DNA of 64,000 bases from contig NZ_CM000776.2 in assembly GCF_000162575.1 (NCBI RefSeq), positions 1,058,950-1,122,949 on the forward strand, in the 5' to 3' direction. This DNA comes from Helicobacter canadensis MIT 98-5491 (GTDB lineage: Bacteria; Campylobacterota; Campylobacteria; Campylobacterales; Helicobacteraceae). Below are positions 26,012-36,912 of the stretch, one piece after another. The notes under the pieces are model-generated. The model searched no databases, had not been told where the DNA came from, and saw only the letters and a program-made list of their open reading frames with translations. A program made the position numbers and the translations under genes. Positions within the stretch are counted from its first letter, which is position 1; each line of letters begins with the position of its first letter.

Positions 26012-28573
26012 TTATAATAAAGATTGCAATACAAATTCTTTTGCTTTTTTTAGAGCTTCTTCTATTTTATCTAGTGCCTTGCCTCCAGCTGTAGCAAAAT
26101 CATCTCTACCGCCACCATTTCCACCCATAACTTTAGCCACCTCTTTAACCCAAATCCCTGCTTTAATAGGAGCATTTTTAACCCCAGCAGCAATTCTTCC
26201 ACTCTCATCAATGAGCAAAATAACTACTTTTTCATATTTGTTTTTGATTTCATCAATGATTTCTTTAATGTCGCTACCGCTAAAACCTTGAATCACCATA
26301 GAAATTCCATTAATCTCTTGAATTTTTAGATTATTGATTTCATTTTTAGAGTTACCGCCTTGAGATTTTAGAGCTTTAATCTGTTCTTTTTGTTTTTTAA
26401 TGCCTTCTAATAAATTTTGTGTTTTTAGCATCTCTTTTGCAGAAGCTATTTCACTCAAAGCTTCTTTTCCATAATAATACGCTGCTTTACCGCACACCGC
26501 TTCGATTCTTCTAACTCCGCTACTCACTCCACTTTCTTTGACAATATAAAAACTTCCGATATTTGCAGTATTTTCTACATGGATACCGCCGCATAATTCA
26601 ATTGAATCACCAAAGCTAATAACCCTTACATTTTCGCCATATTTTTCACCAAAAAGCGCCATAGCTCCTTTGGATTTAGCAGCTTCAATACCCATAACTT
26701 CACAAATTTGCGGATTAGCTTTTAAAATTTTTTCATTTACTAGCAATTCAACTTTATTTAATTCTTCATAACTTAACGCCTTAGGATGAGAGAAATCAAA
26801 ACGCAAACGATTAGATTCAACTAAGCTTCCTGCCTGTGTGATATGATCTCCTAAAACTTCCCTTAAAGCTTTATGTAATAAATGTGTTGCACTATGGTGT
26901 TTGGCAATCTCTAACCTGTCTTTGCTCACTTCTATCCAAACTTCTTGCCCTATTTCTAGAGGTTTTAGAGTTTCTAGGGTTGAAATATTTAAGCCAAAAT
27001 ATTTTTTGGTATCTGTGATAGTCGCTACAATTTCATTTTGCTGTAAGATTCTTCCTTTATCGCCAATAGGACCTCCAGATTGTGGATAAAGCGGTGTTTT
27101 ATCAAACATCACATAGCCCTTACCTTGCAAGGTTTTCACTTCTTTAAAATTCTCATCAAGCAAAGCTAAAATTTTAGATTTAGATTCCGCACATTCATAA
27201 CCAATAAAAACATTTTCTCCAAATTTTGAAAGCAATGTTTTAAAATCGCCTTCTTGAATACTATCCCCACTTCCTTTCCAATTTGCCTTTGCTTGCTCTT
27301 TTTGTTTTTGCATACACACTTCAAAGCTATCAATATCCACACCAAAACCATTTTCTCTTAGCATATCTTGCGTTAAATCAAGTGGAAAGCCATAAGTATC
27401 ATAGAGTTTAAAGGCAATTTCTCCACTAAAGAGAGCTTTTGATTTTTCTTTTTTAAGCACCTCAAGTTCTTTATTAAAAAGATTCATACCATTTTCTAAA
27501 GTCTCAAAGAATCTCTCTTCTTCAGCTTTACATTGTGTTTTGATAATTTCTTTTTTTTCTTTTAAGTAGTGATAGTGGCTACCCATATTCTCGCACACGC
27601 TTTCTAAAACTTCATAGACAAATGGCTTTCTCATTCCTAGTAAATACCCGTGTCTAACAGCACGACGCAAGATTCTTCTTAGCACATAGCCCCTGCCCTC
27701 TTTATCAAAATTCACACCTTGTGCAAGTAAAAATGCAACCGCCCTAGCGTGATCGGCTATAACACGAAAACTCGCACCACTTTCATAAAAATATTTTTGT
27801 CCAACAATTTCTTCAACTTTGGCAATCAAAGGCATAAAAAGAGAAGAATCAAAATTGCTACTCTTGCCCTCTAATAATGCCATAACTCGTTCTAAACCCA
27901 TTCCTGTATCAATGCTTGGCTTTGGAAGAGGCTTCAAATTCCCTTCAATATCCCTTTCGTATTGCATAAAAACAAGATTCCAAATCTCTAAGAATCGATC
28001 GCCATCGCCCCCAAAATAATCTTCTGGACCATTGAATTTTTCTGCACCTTGATCTACAAAAATTTCGCTACAAGGACCACAAGGTCCTGTATCACCCATT
28101 TGCCAAAAATTATCTTTATCTCCCATTCTTTTAATACGATTAGAATCGATATGTTCTTTCCATAATTCAAACGCTTCATCATCGCTTTCATGAATCGTAA
28201 CATAAAGCACTTCTTTGCTAAAACCTAAAACTTCCGTTACAAATTCCCACGCATACGCAATAGCTTCTTTCTTAAAATAAGCACCAAAACTAAAATTTCC
28301 TAACATTTCAAAAAGCGTGTGATGCCTTGAAGTGTAGCCAACATTTTCTAAATCGTTATGCTTTCCACCTGCACGAATACAGAGTTGAGCGCTTGTAGCA
28401 ATATTTGGACTTGGAGTGGGCACTTTGCCTGTAAAAATATCTTTAAATTGCACCATTCCTGCATTAGTAAAAAGCAAGGTGGGATCATCAGGCACCAAAG
28501 GCATTGATTCATAGATTTTATGTCCTTTACTTTGAAAGAACTCTAAGAATAAAGCACGAACATCTTTTTTCAT
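26012..28573 (-). CDS. alaS: Alanyl-tRNA synthetase
   Basis: 853 residues, the normal length. The class II catalytic core carries '[10 protein letters not shown]', '[13 protein letters not shown]' and '[20 protein letters not shown]' (in parts); the editing domain has '[18 protein letters not shown]' with zinc ligands, and 'CGGIHVENT' further on; the C-terminal C-Ala domain has '[15 protein letters not shown]'. It charges tRNA-Ala and clears misacylated Ser/Gly. ATG with AAAGG. Confidence 0.98.
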   Translation of the reverse strand: MKKDVRALFLEFFQSKGHKIYESMPLVPDDPTLLFTNAGMVQFKDIFTGKVPTPSPNIATSAQLCIRAGGKHNDLENVGYTSRHHTLFEMLGNFSFGAYFKKEAIAYAWEFVTEVLGFSKEVLYVTIHESDDEAFELWKEHIDSNRIKRMGDKDNFWQMGDTGPCGPCSEIFVDQGAEKFNGPEDYFGGDGDRFLEIWNLVFMQYERDIEGNLKPLPKPSIDTGMGLERVMALLEGKSSNFDSSLFMPLIAKVEEIVGQKYFYESGASFRVIADHARAVAFLLAQGVNFDKEGRGYVLRRILRRAVRHGYLLGMRKPFVYEVLESVCENMGSHYHYLKEKKEIIKTQCKAEEERFFETLENGMNLFNKELEVLKKEKSKALFSGEIAFKLYDTYGFPLDLTQDMLRENGFGVDIDSFEVCMQKQKEQAKANWKGSGDSIQEGDFKTLLSKFGENVFIGYECAESKSKILALLDENFKEVKTLQGKGYVMFDKTPLYPQSGGPIGDKGRILQQNEIVATITDTKKYFGLNISTLETLKPLEIGQEVWIEVSKDRLEIAKHHSATHLLHKALREVLGDHITQAGSLVESNRLRFDFSHPKALSYEELNKVELLVNEKILKANPQICEVMGIEAAKSKGAMALFGEKYGENVRVISFGDSIELCGGIHVENTANIGSFYIVKESGVSSGVRRIEAVCGKAAYYYGKEALSEIASAKEMLKTQNLLEGIKKQKEQIKALKSQGGNSKNEINNLKIQEINGISMVIQGFSGSDIKEIIDEIKNKYEKVVILLIDESGRIAAGVKNAPIKAGIWVKEVAKVMGGNGGGRDDFATAGGKALDKIEEALKKAKEFVLQSLL

Positions 28574-28650
28574 AAGAAACCTTTAAGAAATATATAAAGA
28601 ATTATTTTTACAATTCTACTTTTTTTGTATTAAAATCTTTCTTTAATTTT

Positions 28651-31488
28651 TTAGTTTTTTGCTTCCTTAGCACAAGAATCAAGCAAATAAATAATATGCT
28701 GCCAAACTCTTTTTGTATTAGCGCTTAAGCCTATCTCGCAAGTGCTAGAGCTAGAATACCCTTCAATGATTGGATTTTCATCATAAAATCTCACAAAATT
28801 TCTTAAGGCTGATTGATTCATCGCAGGATTTAAAAAGCCTTTATTTCCAGCAAATCCACAGCATTTTGTGTCTTTATCCATAAAGACATCTTTGGAGCAA
28901 AGTTTAGCGATTTGAAGTAAAGCACTTTGATTATCTTCTTTTTGCTTATAATGTCTAGTTGCACAAGGTGCATACACTCCAATAGTAGAATCTCTAGGAG
29001 TAATTTCAAGTCTTGGAATCAAAGTCTCTAAAACAAAGCTAGGCATATCTTGGATTTTTAATTGCACTTTTTTAAGTTCTTCAAATTCATAAGCTCTCTC
29101 TAATAGCTCCAAAGAACAAGCACTATGATCACACACAATAGGAATGCTTCCATTTTTGCTTGCTTCAACTAAAGCTTCAAAGGTTTTTAATGCCATATCT
29201 TTTGCAGTCTCCTTATAATCTTTAAAAGCCTTAGAACAACACAAGCCTTTAAGATTCTTAGGATAAATCACATTAACTTTGCTTTTTTGACACAAACTTT
29301 CAAAAACTTCTTGAATATTGCGTTGATCCTTTGCTTCTTTGGGTGGTGCAAAAAGGCGATTAAGGCAGGAAGAAAAATATACCACTTCTAGCGAGTTAGG
29401 GCTAAAACAATTTTCAAATTCTTTTTTTGAATTAGCTTGTGGAAAATAATCAAGCATTGCAGGAGTTTTTAAGATCGTGTTTATTTTTTTAGAAAGGGGC
29501 TTTGCAAGGGATTCTGTGAAATTTGAAAAAGCTATAGTGCCTTTAAGTAGTGGAATCATTAAATGAAATTCTTTAGCTACAAATTTTGCAATTTTAGGGA
29601 AATTGCCCACTTTTGTTAGTTTTGCAATATTAGCCGTGTCAATTTGTAATGGGCAAAGATTGGCACAAGCAGAACAAGTCGCACAAGTTTCGATTCCATA
29701 ATAACTATATCCATTTTTTAGCTCTTGCAATTCTGTTTGTTCTTGTAAGCTTAAATTTTCTTTTGCTTCTAGGCGACAAATTTCTTGATAAACGCTAATG
29801 CGTTGTCTTGGAGTGAGAGTAAAACCAAGTGTGGGGCAAAACTTCTCACAAAATCCACATTCCATACATTTTCCAATAAACTCACTCACTGAATTATAAT
29901 GATCTAATGAGGGCTTAAGGTTTTTAATATGAATCTCCTTATCTTCACTTAAAATTACATCGGGATTAAAAATATTTTTACCATCAAAGAGTTTTTTAAT
30001 TTTTTTATTAAGCTGATAAGCCTTTTCTCCCCATTCTAATTCCACAAAAGGAGCAACCATTCTACCTGTTCCATGTTCTGCTTTGATACTGCCTTGATAC
30101 CTTGTTACCATTTGAGCTAATTCTTCCATAAAATCACCAAATCGCTTGGCTTCTCCAGAATCATTTAAATTAGGCGTAATGATAAAATGCACATTACCAC
30201 TCAATGCGTGTCCAAAAATAATTCCCTTAAACTGATATTTTTCAAAAAGCTTAATAACTTCTGCAATCCCTTGAGTAAAATCTTCAATAAAAAAACAAAT
30301 GTCCTCTGTGATAACAGTGCTTCCTTTAGGGCGTTTTCCAGCAGTAATAGGCAAAAGCCCTTTGCGTATTAACCACCACGAATCTTGTTCTTTTTTATCA
30401 AAACTAAAATGAACTTTAAAAAGCGTTTGGAGTTGTTCTATTTTGGGAGTTAAATAAGCAATATTTTTTTCTAATTCCTTTTTAGTCTGCGATTCTAGTT
30501 GAATTAAAATAGCACAATTTCCTTCTTGTAATTCTAAGATTTCTTTGGGTAATCCTTTTAAATGCTTCACACTCTGCAAACAGGCATAATCCATAATCTC
30601 AGCTGCACTAATAATGGCTTGATTTTTTGCAAAAAGCAAAATTGCTTCACTAGCTGAATAAATATCTTTAAAAAATAACAAAGCACAAGCCTTATATGGC
30701 ATATCTTCAATGGTTTCATATTCTACGCGACTAACAAATCCTAAAGTCCCTTCTGCTCCAATAAAAATATGATTCAAAATATCTTTTGGATTATCAAAAT
30801 CCACAAAAGCATTTAGGCTATATCCAGTTGTGTTTTTAATGGTGAATTTTTTATTAATCAAAGCTTTTAGTTCAAAATCGCTATTAATTTCTTTATGAAG
30901 TGCCATTAAATCTTCAATTAATTTTGTATGAGATTGACAAAACTCATTAAAAGATTCATCACTTGAAGTATCTAAAATACTTCCATCTTCTAAAATCATA
31001 CGCACAGATTTGATAGTGTGATAACTATTTTGTTTAACCCCACAACACATTCCACTAGAATTGTTTGAAAAGATTCCCCCAATTTGTGCATTGGCAATCG
31101 TAGCAGGATCAGGACCAATTTTTTTGCCAAAGGGCATTAAAGCTTCATTGGCATTAATGCCAATCACGCCACAATCACACCAAATACTCTCGTGATTCTT
31201 GGCTATCTTAATTTGTTTCCAAAAACAAACCACCAATACACTATCACTACAAGCTTGTCCGCTTAGTGAAGTGCCTGCTGCTCTAAAGGTAAGTGGAATC
31301 TCAAATTTTCCTGCTATTTTAATAAGCGATGAAACTTCCTCTTCATTATTAGCCCATATCACTGCTTTAGGGATATAACGATAACAAGAAGCATCAATCC
31401 CATAGGCAAAGCGTCTTAAATAATCTGTAAAAATCCTTTCTTTAAAAAATTCCTTTGCAACTTCCAAAAATACTTCAAAATTTTTCAT
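28651..31488 (-). CDS. dld: FAD/Fe-S D-lactate dehydrogenase (membrane-associated D-LDH type)
   Basis: 945 residues. N-terminal FAD-binding domain (FAD_binding_4; 'FRAAGTSLSGQACSDSVLV' near residue 70), FAD-linked oxidase C-terminal domain, then a ferredoxin-like region with two 4Fe-4S clusters ('CMECGFCEKFCP' and 'CATCSACANLCP'), and two CCG domains ('CCSKAFKDY', 'CCGFAGNKGF'). Helicobacter homologues oxidise D-lactate to pyruvate and feed the quinone pool; a 2-hydroxyglutarate-type substrate is an alternative. It precedes dapE by 2 bases and is likely cotranscribed upstream of it... in transcription order it comes after dapE on the minus strand, with AAGGAA before its ATG. Confidence 0.88.
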   Translation of the reverse strand: MKNFEVFLEVAKEFFKERIFTDYLRRFAYGIDASCYRYIPKAVIWANNEEEVSSLIKIAGKFEIPLTFRAAGTSLSGQACSDSVLVVCFWKQIKIAKNHESIWCDCGVIGINANEALMPFGKKIGPDPATIANAQIGGIFSNNSSGMCCGVKQNSYHTIKSVRMILEDGSILDTSSDESFNEFCQSHTKLIEDLMALHKEINSDFELKALINKKFTIKNTTGYSLNAFVDFDNPKDILNHIFIGAEGTLGFVSRVEYETIEDMPYKACALLFFKDIYSASEAILLFAKNQAIISAAEIMDYACLQSVKHLKGLPKEILELQEGNCAILIQLESQTKKELEKNIAYLTPKIEQLQTLFKVHFSFDKKEQDSWWLIRKGLLPITAGKRPKGSTVITEDICFFIEDFTQGIAEVIKLFEKYQFKGIIFGHALSGNVHFIITPNLNDSGEAKRFGDFMEELAQMVTRYQGSIKAEHGTGRMVAPFVELEWGEKAYQLNKKIKKLFDGKNIFNPDVILSEDKEIHIKNLKPSLDHYNSVSEFIGKCMECGFCEKFCPTLGFTLTPRQRISVYQEICRLEAKENLSLQEQTELQELKNGYSYYGIETCATCSACANLCPLQIDTANIAKLTKVGNFPKIAKFVAKEFHLMIPLLKGTIAFSNFTESLAKPLSKKINTILKTPAMLDYFPQANSKKEFENCFSPNSLEVVYFSSCLNRLFAPPKEAKDQRNIQEVFESLCQKSKVNVIYPKNLKGLCCSKAFKDYKETAKDMALKTFEALVEASKNGSIPIVCDHSACSLELLERAYEFEELKKVQLKIQDMPSFVLETLIPRLEITPRDSTIGVYAPCATRHYKQKEDNQSALLQIAKLCSKDVFMDKDTKCCGFAGNKGFLNPAMNQSALRNFVRFYDENPIIEGYSSSSTCEIGLSANTKRVWQHIIYLLDSCAKEAKN

Positions 31489-31490
31489 CT

Positions 31491-32609
31491 TTATTCCTTG
31501 TTAAATATTTGCAATAGCTCAACAAAAACCGCTTTTAACTCTTCTATTTCACTGATTTTCACTCTTTCATTAACCGAATGAATTGTATCATTACATACAC
31601 CACATTCTACAACTTTCACACCATATTCTGCAAAATATCTTGCATCACTTGTTCCACCACTTGTGCTTAGAGTGGGTGTTATTTTTAATGTATTTTGCAA
31701 AGATTCTAGAAGTTTTTTCACAATAAAGTTACTAGAATTTGTCAAAAAAGGCTTTGAGCTTTGCTTTAATTCCAAATGATGCGGTATATCACGCAAAAGA
31801 TTCTCTAAGTAATCCTCTATATCCTGCAAACTTGTTTGGGGAGAATTCCGAATATTAAACATTATTTTTAAGTCATTAGGGGTTACATTAACCACTTCCA
31901 TTCCCCCGCGTATATCGGTAATAACTATTTTACTTGATTCAAATTCCTCACTCCCACCATCCATATTAAAACCTGCAATTTTAGATAAAATGGGCGCAAT
32001 AAGCTCCACTGGATTAATGCATTTACTGGGGTAAGCTACATGACCTTGCTTGCCAAGAATCGTGAGCTTACCATTAATAGATCCACGCCGACCAATCTTA
32101 ATCATATCTCCAAATCTATTGACACTAGTTGGCTCTGCAACAATCGCATATTTTGGAAGTAAATCTAACTTTTGCAATTCTTCTAAAACATATTTTGTTC
32201 CAAAAATCGCCTCCCCTTCTTCATCGCTTGTTAGCAAAACAGAAAGGATTCCATTAAAGCAACCCTTTGAATCTATAAACTCCCTTATCGCGCACAAAAA
32301 GGCAGCCACTCCGCCTTTCATATCTTGCACTCCACGACCAAAGAGATACTCGCCTTTTTGTGTGGGGATAAATGGATCACTCTCCCAACCCTCTCCAGTT
32401 GGGACTACATCAATATGTCCCCCAAAACACAAATGCGTTTTACAATCCCCAAATTCCTTATATAAAAATAAATTTTTTATCCCCTCTTTTTCAAATTCCA
32501 AAGCTTTAAAATCAGAAAGAAAATCTTTAATATATTCATAGATTCCACATTCCTTTGGAGTGATAGTCGGATAACTCACAAGCTTTTTTAGCATTTCAAC
32601 ACTTTGCAT
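31491..32609 (-). CDS. dapE: Succinyl-diaminopimelate desuccinylase
   Basis: 372 residues, M20 metallohydrolase family. Metal-binding '[15 protein letters not shown]' (His/Asp), '[14 protein letters not shown]', the catalytic 'TSDEEGEA', and '[11 protein letters not shown]' are all present, as is '[13 protein letters not shown]' near the C-terminus. It hydrolyses N-succinyl-LL-DAP to LL-DAP for lysine and peptidoglycan synthesis. The D-LDH gene begins 2 bases after its stop. Confidence 0.95.
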   Translation of the reverse strand: MQSVEMLKKLVSYPTITPKECGIYEYIKDFLSDFKALEFEKEGIKNLFLYKEFGDCKTHLCFGGHIDVVPTGEGWESDPFIPTQKGEYLFGRGVQDMKGGVAAFLCAIREFIDSKGCFNGILSVLLTSDEEGEAIFGTKYVLEELQKLDLLPKYAIVAEPTSVNRFGDMIKIGRRGSINGKLTILGKQGHVAYPSKCINPVELIAPILSKIAGFNMDGGSEEFESSKIVITDIRGGMEVVNVTPNDLKIMFNIRNSPQTSLQDIEDYLENLLRDIPHHLELKQSSKPFLTNSSNFIVKKLLESLQNTLKITPTLSTSGGTSDARYFAEYGVKVVECGVCNDTIHSVNERVKISEIEELKAVFVELLQIFNKE

Positions 32610-32664
32610 TTTTAACCCTTTAAAATCTAGATTATAGCTTATTTTGCAAATTTTACTTCTTCTT

Positions 32665-33369
32665 TTATTTCATTGCAATCAAACTCGCAAAATTCACCCA
32701 TTTAAAAAAGGTTTCAATATGTTTAAAACCGCAGTTTTGCAGCATTTTTTTATTCTCATTTTCGCTATAAGGAATCAACACATTCTCCAAAGCTTCCCGT
32801 TTTTTTGCAATTTCAAACTCGCTATAGCCTTGCTTTTTTTTAGCTTTAAGATAATAATCAATCATCTCAAAATCAAGCCGCTTATTTTCACAAATCACTT
32901 TTTCAGACAAGATAAAAACCCCCTCATCATTAAGCGAATCAAAGATTTTTTGAACTAGCTTTTCTCGTTGCAGTGGGCGAATGAATTGCAGAGTATAATT
33001 TGCAATAATGCAATCGCATTTAGGAAAGGCTTCTTCTAAAATATCCCCACAAATAAGCTCTGCTTGCATTCCATAAGCTTCTAATTTATTTCTAGCGTGT
33101 TTTAGCATAAAGCTAGAATTATCAATCCCAAAAAGATTGACTTTAAAATCTGCTTTAGAGGCAATTTCTATTAGCATTGCACCTGTAGAAGTCCCTAGAT
33201 CTAAAAGATTAGAATCTTCTTTAATAAACTTTAAAGCAAAGTCAGCACTTAGGGATAAGACTTCTTTGTAATGCGGGATAGAACGACTTAACATATCATC
33301 AAAAACCCCAGCGACTTTCTCATCAAATTCAAATTGTTTTTGAGGAGATTCCATAAAAATCTTATCCAT
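32665..33369 (-). CDS. cmoA: Carboxy-S-adenosyl-L-methionine synthase CmoA
   Basis: 234 residues. Begins '[20 protein letters not shown]' as in CmoA; the SAM-binding motif is '[16 protein letters not shown]', followed by '[14 protein letters not shown]' and '[11 protein letters not shown]'. CmoA makes carboxy-SAM from SAM and prephenate for the wobble uridine modification cmo5U34 of tRNA; its partner CmoB is not in the window. The start overlaps the ribF stop by 8 bases. Confidence 0.93.
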   Translation of the reverse strand: MDKIFMESPQKQFEFDEKVAGVFDDMLSRSIPHYKEVLSLSADFALKFIKEDSNLLDLGTSTGAMLIEIASKADFKVNLFGIDNSSFMLKHARNKLEAYGMQAELICGDILEEAFPKCDCIIANYTLQFIRPLQREKLVQKIFDSLNDEGVFILSEKVICENKRLDFEMIDYYLKAKKKQGYSEFEIAKKREALENVLIPYSENENKKMLQNCGFKHIETFFKWVNFASLIAMK

Positions 33370-34282
33370 TTGGAGTTTCCTTTGGTTGAATTTTTAAGAG
33401 TTTATAGGCTTGATTAATATCCTGTTTGATTTGCTCTTTTAATGCTTCTAAAGTATCAAAATATTCATTTTCACGAATTTTTCTATAAAAATAAAAACCC
33501 GCCTTTGTTGTTTGAACTTCTAATTCAATGCCTAATAAATGTCCCTCAATTGCAAAGCTTTTGTCAGTGCTAACGCGATTTCCAATAAAAATAACTGCAG
33601 GATATTTGGGGGTTATATGGCTTTGTTTGCCTAATTGAATAAACCCCGCATAAACACCTTCTTGGGGAAGCAAAAATCCATCATTTTCTAAATTAATCGT
33701 CGCATAAAGTTGCTTTCTGCCTATGCCTTGCCCTTTAATAATCTTTCCTTGTATCTCAAATTCACGTCCTAAAAGCTTATTGGCTAACTTTAAATTGCCA
33801 TTAATTAATAATTCTTTGATTAAACCACTATGAACCGAAAGTTTCTTATAAAATACTTCATCAATCACAATTACTTCACCTTTGAAGTGTTTTTTTAAAT
33901 CAAAAGTGTAGTAATTTCTATCTTTACCAAAACGGAAATCATATCCCACCACAATTCGTTTGAGATTGGGCAGAATCTCCATAAGGAATTTTACAAACTC
34001 AATATCATTTTTTTCTTTGACAATATTCAAATCAAGATGATAAATAGGAAAATGTGTATAAAAATCCCTATAAGGCTTAGGTAACAATTCGCCCCTATTT
34101 GTTTCAATACACAAAATTACCCCTTGATGATCCAAAGCCTTAAAAATTTCTTGATGAGCAATATGCATACCATCAAATTTTCCTAAGGCAATGCTTGTAA
34201 AAGTATTAGCTTTTTCTCTCTCTTTGACAAGCGATAAAAAATTCAATATTTCCTTCTTTTCCTCTAACTGAAGATTCTTCAT
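33362..34282 (-). CDS. ribF: Bifunctional riboflavin kinase / FAD synthetase
   Basis: 306 residues from the ATG at 34282. The N-terminal FAD synthetase domain has 'IALGKFDGMHIAHQEIF' and 'VVGYDFRFGKDR'; the C-terminal riboflavin kinase domain has 'GQGIGRKQLYATINLE' in place of the common G-R-G-PTAN block. It converts riboflavin to FMN then FAD. The ATG puts 77 bases inside tlyA; a TTG twelve codons later (34246) with AAGAAGGAAATA in front is an equally credible start and leaves the domain intact. Part of the tlyA-ribF-cmoA run. Confidence 0.92.
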   Translation of the reverse strand: MKNLQLEEKKEILNFLSLVKEREKANTFTSIALGKFDGMHIAHQEIFKALDHQGVILCIETNRGELLPKPYRDFYTHFPIYHLDLNIVKEKNDIEFVKFLMEILPNLKRIVVGYDFRFGKDRNYYTFDLKKHFKGEVIVIDEVFYKKLSVHSGLIKELLINGNLKLANKLLGREFEIQGKIIKGQGIGRKQLYATINLENDGFLLPQEGVYAGFIQLGKQSHITPKYPAVIFIGNRVSTDKSFAIEGHLLGIELEVQTTKAGFYFYRKIRENEYFDTLEALKEQIKQDINQAYKLLKIQPKETPNG

Positions 34283-34934
34283 ATTTTATAACCTTTAATT
34301 CCTGTTTTTCTAAAAAAATGATAGTTTGCCAAAGTGCTTCTTGTATCTTTTTTTCATCAAGCACCACTCCTTTTTTATTGCGTTTGGCTTCTTTCCCTAC
34401 TTCAAATTGTGGTTTAAAAAGCAAAATAAGCCAATCCCCAATCCTATTTTCAAAAGAATAAAAAATTTTTTGAATGGGGATGAAAGAGACATCACACACG
34501 ATAATATCAAAAATCTTGTCCTTTTCTTTAGGGGTGAATTGTCTAATATCCATTTCTTCAAAAAGATGAATTCTAGAATCTTCTCTTAAGTCTTTATGAA
34601 GTTGATTCTTGCCAACATCAACACAATAAACTTCCTTTGCACCTTTTTGGAGCATTACTTGCGTAAATCCGCCCGTGCTAGAACCAATATCAAGCACAAC
34701 ACTATTTGTAATCTCTATAGGATTGTTTTCTAAAAAATTCCAAAGTTTCTCACCTGCCCTGCTAACAAAACATTTTTCTTGTTTTAACTTAACCTTAGTG
34801 TTCTCTAAAACTTCAAAAGAACTTTTTAAAACCGCACAATCATCAACTAAAACAATACCTTTTTGAATCGCTTCTTGTGCTTTATTTCTCGAATAAAACC
34901 AACCTTGTTGAACACAAAATAAATCCAAACGCAT
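34206..34934 (-). CDS. tlyA: TlyA-family rRNA 2'-O-methyltransferase
   Basis: 242 residues. N-terminal S4 RNA-binding domain ('MRLDLFCVQQGWFYSRNKAQEAI' region) and an FtsJ-like methyltransferase domain with SAM motif 'VLDIGSSTGGFTQVML' and catalytic Lys/Asp/Lys-Glu positions in the usual order. TlyA methylates rRNA ribose and affects capreomycin sensitivity; it is sometimes mis-called haemolysin A. Its 3' end overlaps ribF. Confidence 0.93.
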   Translation of the reverse strand: MRLDLFCVQQGWFYSRNKAQEAIQKGIVLVDDCAVLKSSFEVLENTKVKLKQEKCFVSRAGEKLWNFLENNPIEITNSVVLDIGSSTGGFTQVMLQKGAKEVYCVDVGKNQLHKDLREDSRIHLFEEMDIRQFTPKEKDKIFDIIVCDVSFIPIQKIFYSFENRIGDWLILLFKPQFEVGKEAKRNKKGVVLDEKKIQEALWQTIIFLEKQELKVIKYEESSVRGKEGNIEFFIACQRERKS

Positions 34935-34936
34935 TT

Positions 34937-35434
34937 CTATGGTCTTGTAATCTTTTTAAAACCAAACTTTAATGTGTTTTCTCCAAAATCTTTGTGCGAT
35001 AAAATAAGCATTAACCTATCTTGTGTGCGTTTATCTTGCTTTGGAAATTCTACCCAATAATATTCACCCCATTGGGTTGCATTTTGCAATATCAATCCCT
35101 CTAAGTCCTCTTTTTTTAATTGAATGATTCTTGTGGGTTTTACGCCGTTATTCAATGTCAATTCATAACCATTTTTCAAAATATTTTTTTTACCATTAGC
35201 CTCATAAATATCTAAAAAGAAAACTTCCCCCGCATCTCTTGGGTATTTTTTAGAATCAAATTCATTTAAATGCGTTGCAATAACCACTACTTGGGTATTA
35301 CCCTTGGCGATTAATTCTGTTTTTCTTGTGGCTTGGATATAAGATTCTTCTAATTTTTTAGGCATTAAGTCGCTTTTTTGAGCTTCGCACCCAAAAAAGA
35401 ATAAAACCATAAAAAACAAAACCCCCTTTAGCAT
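34937..35434 (-). CDS. Predicted lipoprotein of unknown function
   Basis: 165 residues. A short signal peptide ends in an 'FFFGC' lipobox (Cys16), so it is probably lipid-anchored. The mature part has no family I recognise; it is mixed alpha/beta in appearance, with 'VVVIATHLNEFDSKKYP' and a C-terminal basic stretch. Its start overlaps the ugd stop by 7 bases and its end is 2 bases before tlyA, so it is translated as part of the ugd-tlyA-ribF-cmoA run. Small envelope lipoproteins in this position occur in related Helicobacter genomes, to my recollection, but the role is unknown. Confidence 0.8.
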   Translation of the reverse strand: MLKGVLFFMVLFFFGCEAQKSDLMPKKLEESYIQATRKTELIAKGNTQVVVIATHLNEFDSKKYPRDAGEVFFLDIYEANGKKNILKNGYELTLNNGVKPTRIIQLKKEDLEGLILQNATQWGEYYWVEFPKQDKRTQDRLMLILSHKDFGENTLKFGFKKITRP

Positions 35435-36759
35435 TGCCCTACTCCAATTTGATAATAAATAAACCCCATTTCTTTAAGTCTTGTAGCATTATATTGATTC
35501 CTGCCATCAAAAATAATTGCCTCTCTTAATCGCTGTTTAATTTCCCAAAAATCAGGACTCCTAAACTCTTTCCATTCTGTGATTAATACCAGTGCATCAC
35601 AAGAATCTAAAGCATCATATTTATTTTTAGCATACAAAAGATTTGGCGTGTCTTTAAAATAAAAATTCTTTGCTTCCTCCATAGCTTTTGGATCATATAC
35701 TTTAACAATCGCTCCACGCGCAATTAATTCATTAATCAACACAATAGAAGTGGCTTCTCGCATATCATCGGTTTCAGGCTTGAAACTAAGCCCCCAGATT
35801 CCAAAACTTCTATCGCTTAAGTCTTCACCAAAACGCTTAATAATTTTATCACCTAATATCTTTTTTTGCTTTAAATTAACCTGCTCTACAGCATTAATGA
35901 TTCTTGGATTTATTCCTGCATCATAGGCAATCTTGCTTAAGGCTTTTACATCTTTAGGGAAACAACTTCCACCATAGCCACAACCAGGGTAAATAAAACT
36001 ATATCCAATGCGTTTATCGCTCCCAATTCCTACTCGCACATCATTGACATTAGCACCCACCGCTTCACAAATATTGGCAATTTCATTCATAAAACTAATT
36101 TTAGTAGCTAACATGGCATTGGCTGCATATTTTGTCATTTCAGCACTTCTAATATCCATAATAATCAATCGATCGTGATTTCTGCTAAAGGGAGCATAAA
36201 GCTCTTTTAATGCTTCTTTGCTCCAAGAATCTTCTACTCCAATCACCACCCTATCAGGCTTTAAAAAATCATTAATAGCATCACCTTCTTTAAGGAATTC
36301 AGGATTACTAGCTATACTAAATTTTATTTCTAAATTTCTCTCTTGAAGTGCTTTTGAAATTACGCTTTTCACTCTTTGTGCTGTCCCTATAGGCACGGTT
36401 GATTTATTAACTATAATTAATGGCTTTTGCATAGTTTGCCCAATTTCTCTTGCCACTTCCATAACAAATTGCAAATCTGCACTGCCATCCTCACCCATAG
36501 GTGTCCCAACAGCAATAAAGACAATTTCAGCATTTTTTAAAGCATCACACACAGAAGTAGTAAAATGTAGATTTCCACTTTTATAATTTTTTATGACAAG
36601 TTCTTCTAATCCTGGCTCATAAATGGGAATTTCGCCCTTTTTTAAGCTTTCAATTTTTGATTCTAAGTTATCAACACAATACACTTTATTTCCCATTTCT
36701 GCAAAGCAAGTCCCACTCACAAGCCCAACATAACCTACCCCAATTACTGCAATATTCAT
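35428..36759 (-). CDS. ugd: UDP-glucose 6-dehydrogenase
   Basis: 443 residues from the ATG at 36759 (AGGG upstream); an upstream TTG/ATG extension of 21 residues lacks conservation features. N-terminal NAD-binding 'IAVIGVGYVGLVSGTCFAE', substrate region, and active-site 'GYGGSCFPKDVKAL' with the catalytic cysteine; C-terminal 'WGLSFKPETDDMREA'. It oxidises UDP-glucose to UDP-glucuronate for surface polysaccharide or LPS sugars. GDP-mannose dehydrogenase is a remote alternative. Confidence 0.92.
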   Translation of the reverse strand: MNIAVIGVGYVGLVSGTCFAEMGNKVYCVDNLESKIESLKKGEIPIYEPGLEELVIKNYKSGNLHFTTSVCDALKNAEIVFIAVGTPMGEDGSADLQFVMEVAREIGQTMQKPLIIVNKSTVPIGTAQRVKSVISKALQERNLEIKFSIASNPEFLKEGDAINDFLKPDRVVIGVEDSWSKEALKELYAPFSRNHDRLIIMDIRSAEMTKYAANAMLATKISFMNEIANICEAVGANVNDVRVGIGSDKRIGYSFIYPGCGYGGSCFPKDVKALSKIAYDAGINPRIINAVEQVNLKQKKILGDKIIKRFGEDLSDRSFGIWGLSFKPETDDMREATSIVLINELIARGAIVKVYDPKAMEEAKNFYFKDTPNLLYAKNKYDALDSCDALVLITEWKEFRSPDFWEIKQRLREAIIFDGRNQYNATRLKEMGFIYYQIGVGQC

Positions 36760-36881
36760 CCAAATAAACCCTAAAGTCAAATATTTTAAGCGGATTCTAT
36801 CATAAAATAGCCCATAAAACAAAGGAAGTTTAAAGGAAATTAAAGTTAGAATTTAGTTTATATTTTTAAGTTTAAGAAAGC

Positions 36882-36887
36882 TACAAT
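36882..36887 (+). promoter_or_regulatory. Probable -10 element for pyrB
   Basis: TACAAT with GC before it, 26 bases from the pyrB ATG, in the ugd/pyrB divergent gap. A Shine-Dalgarno AAGGA lies 9 bases before the ATG. Confidence 0.5.
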
Positions 36888-36912
36888 CCAATTCTTTTTC
36901 AAGGATATAAAA

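Noticed and set aside
32050-32541. 163-residue plus-strand frame over dapE
   Set aside because: Lies wholly inside a clear dapE gene on the other strand, with composition typical of a shadow frame.
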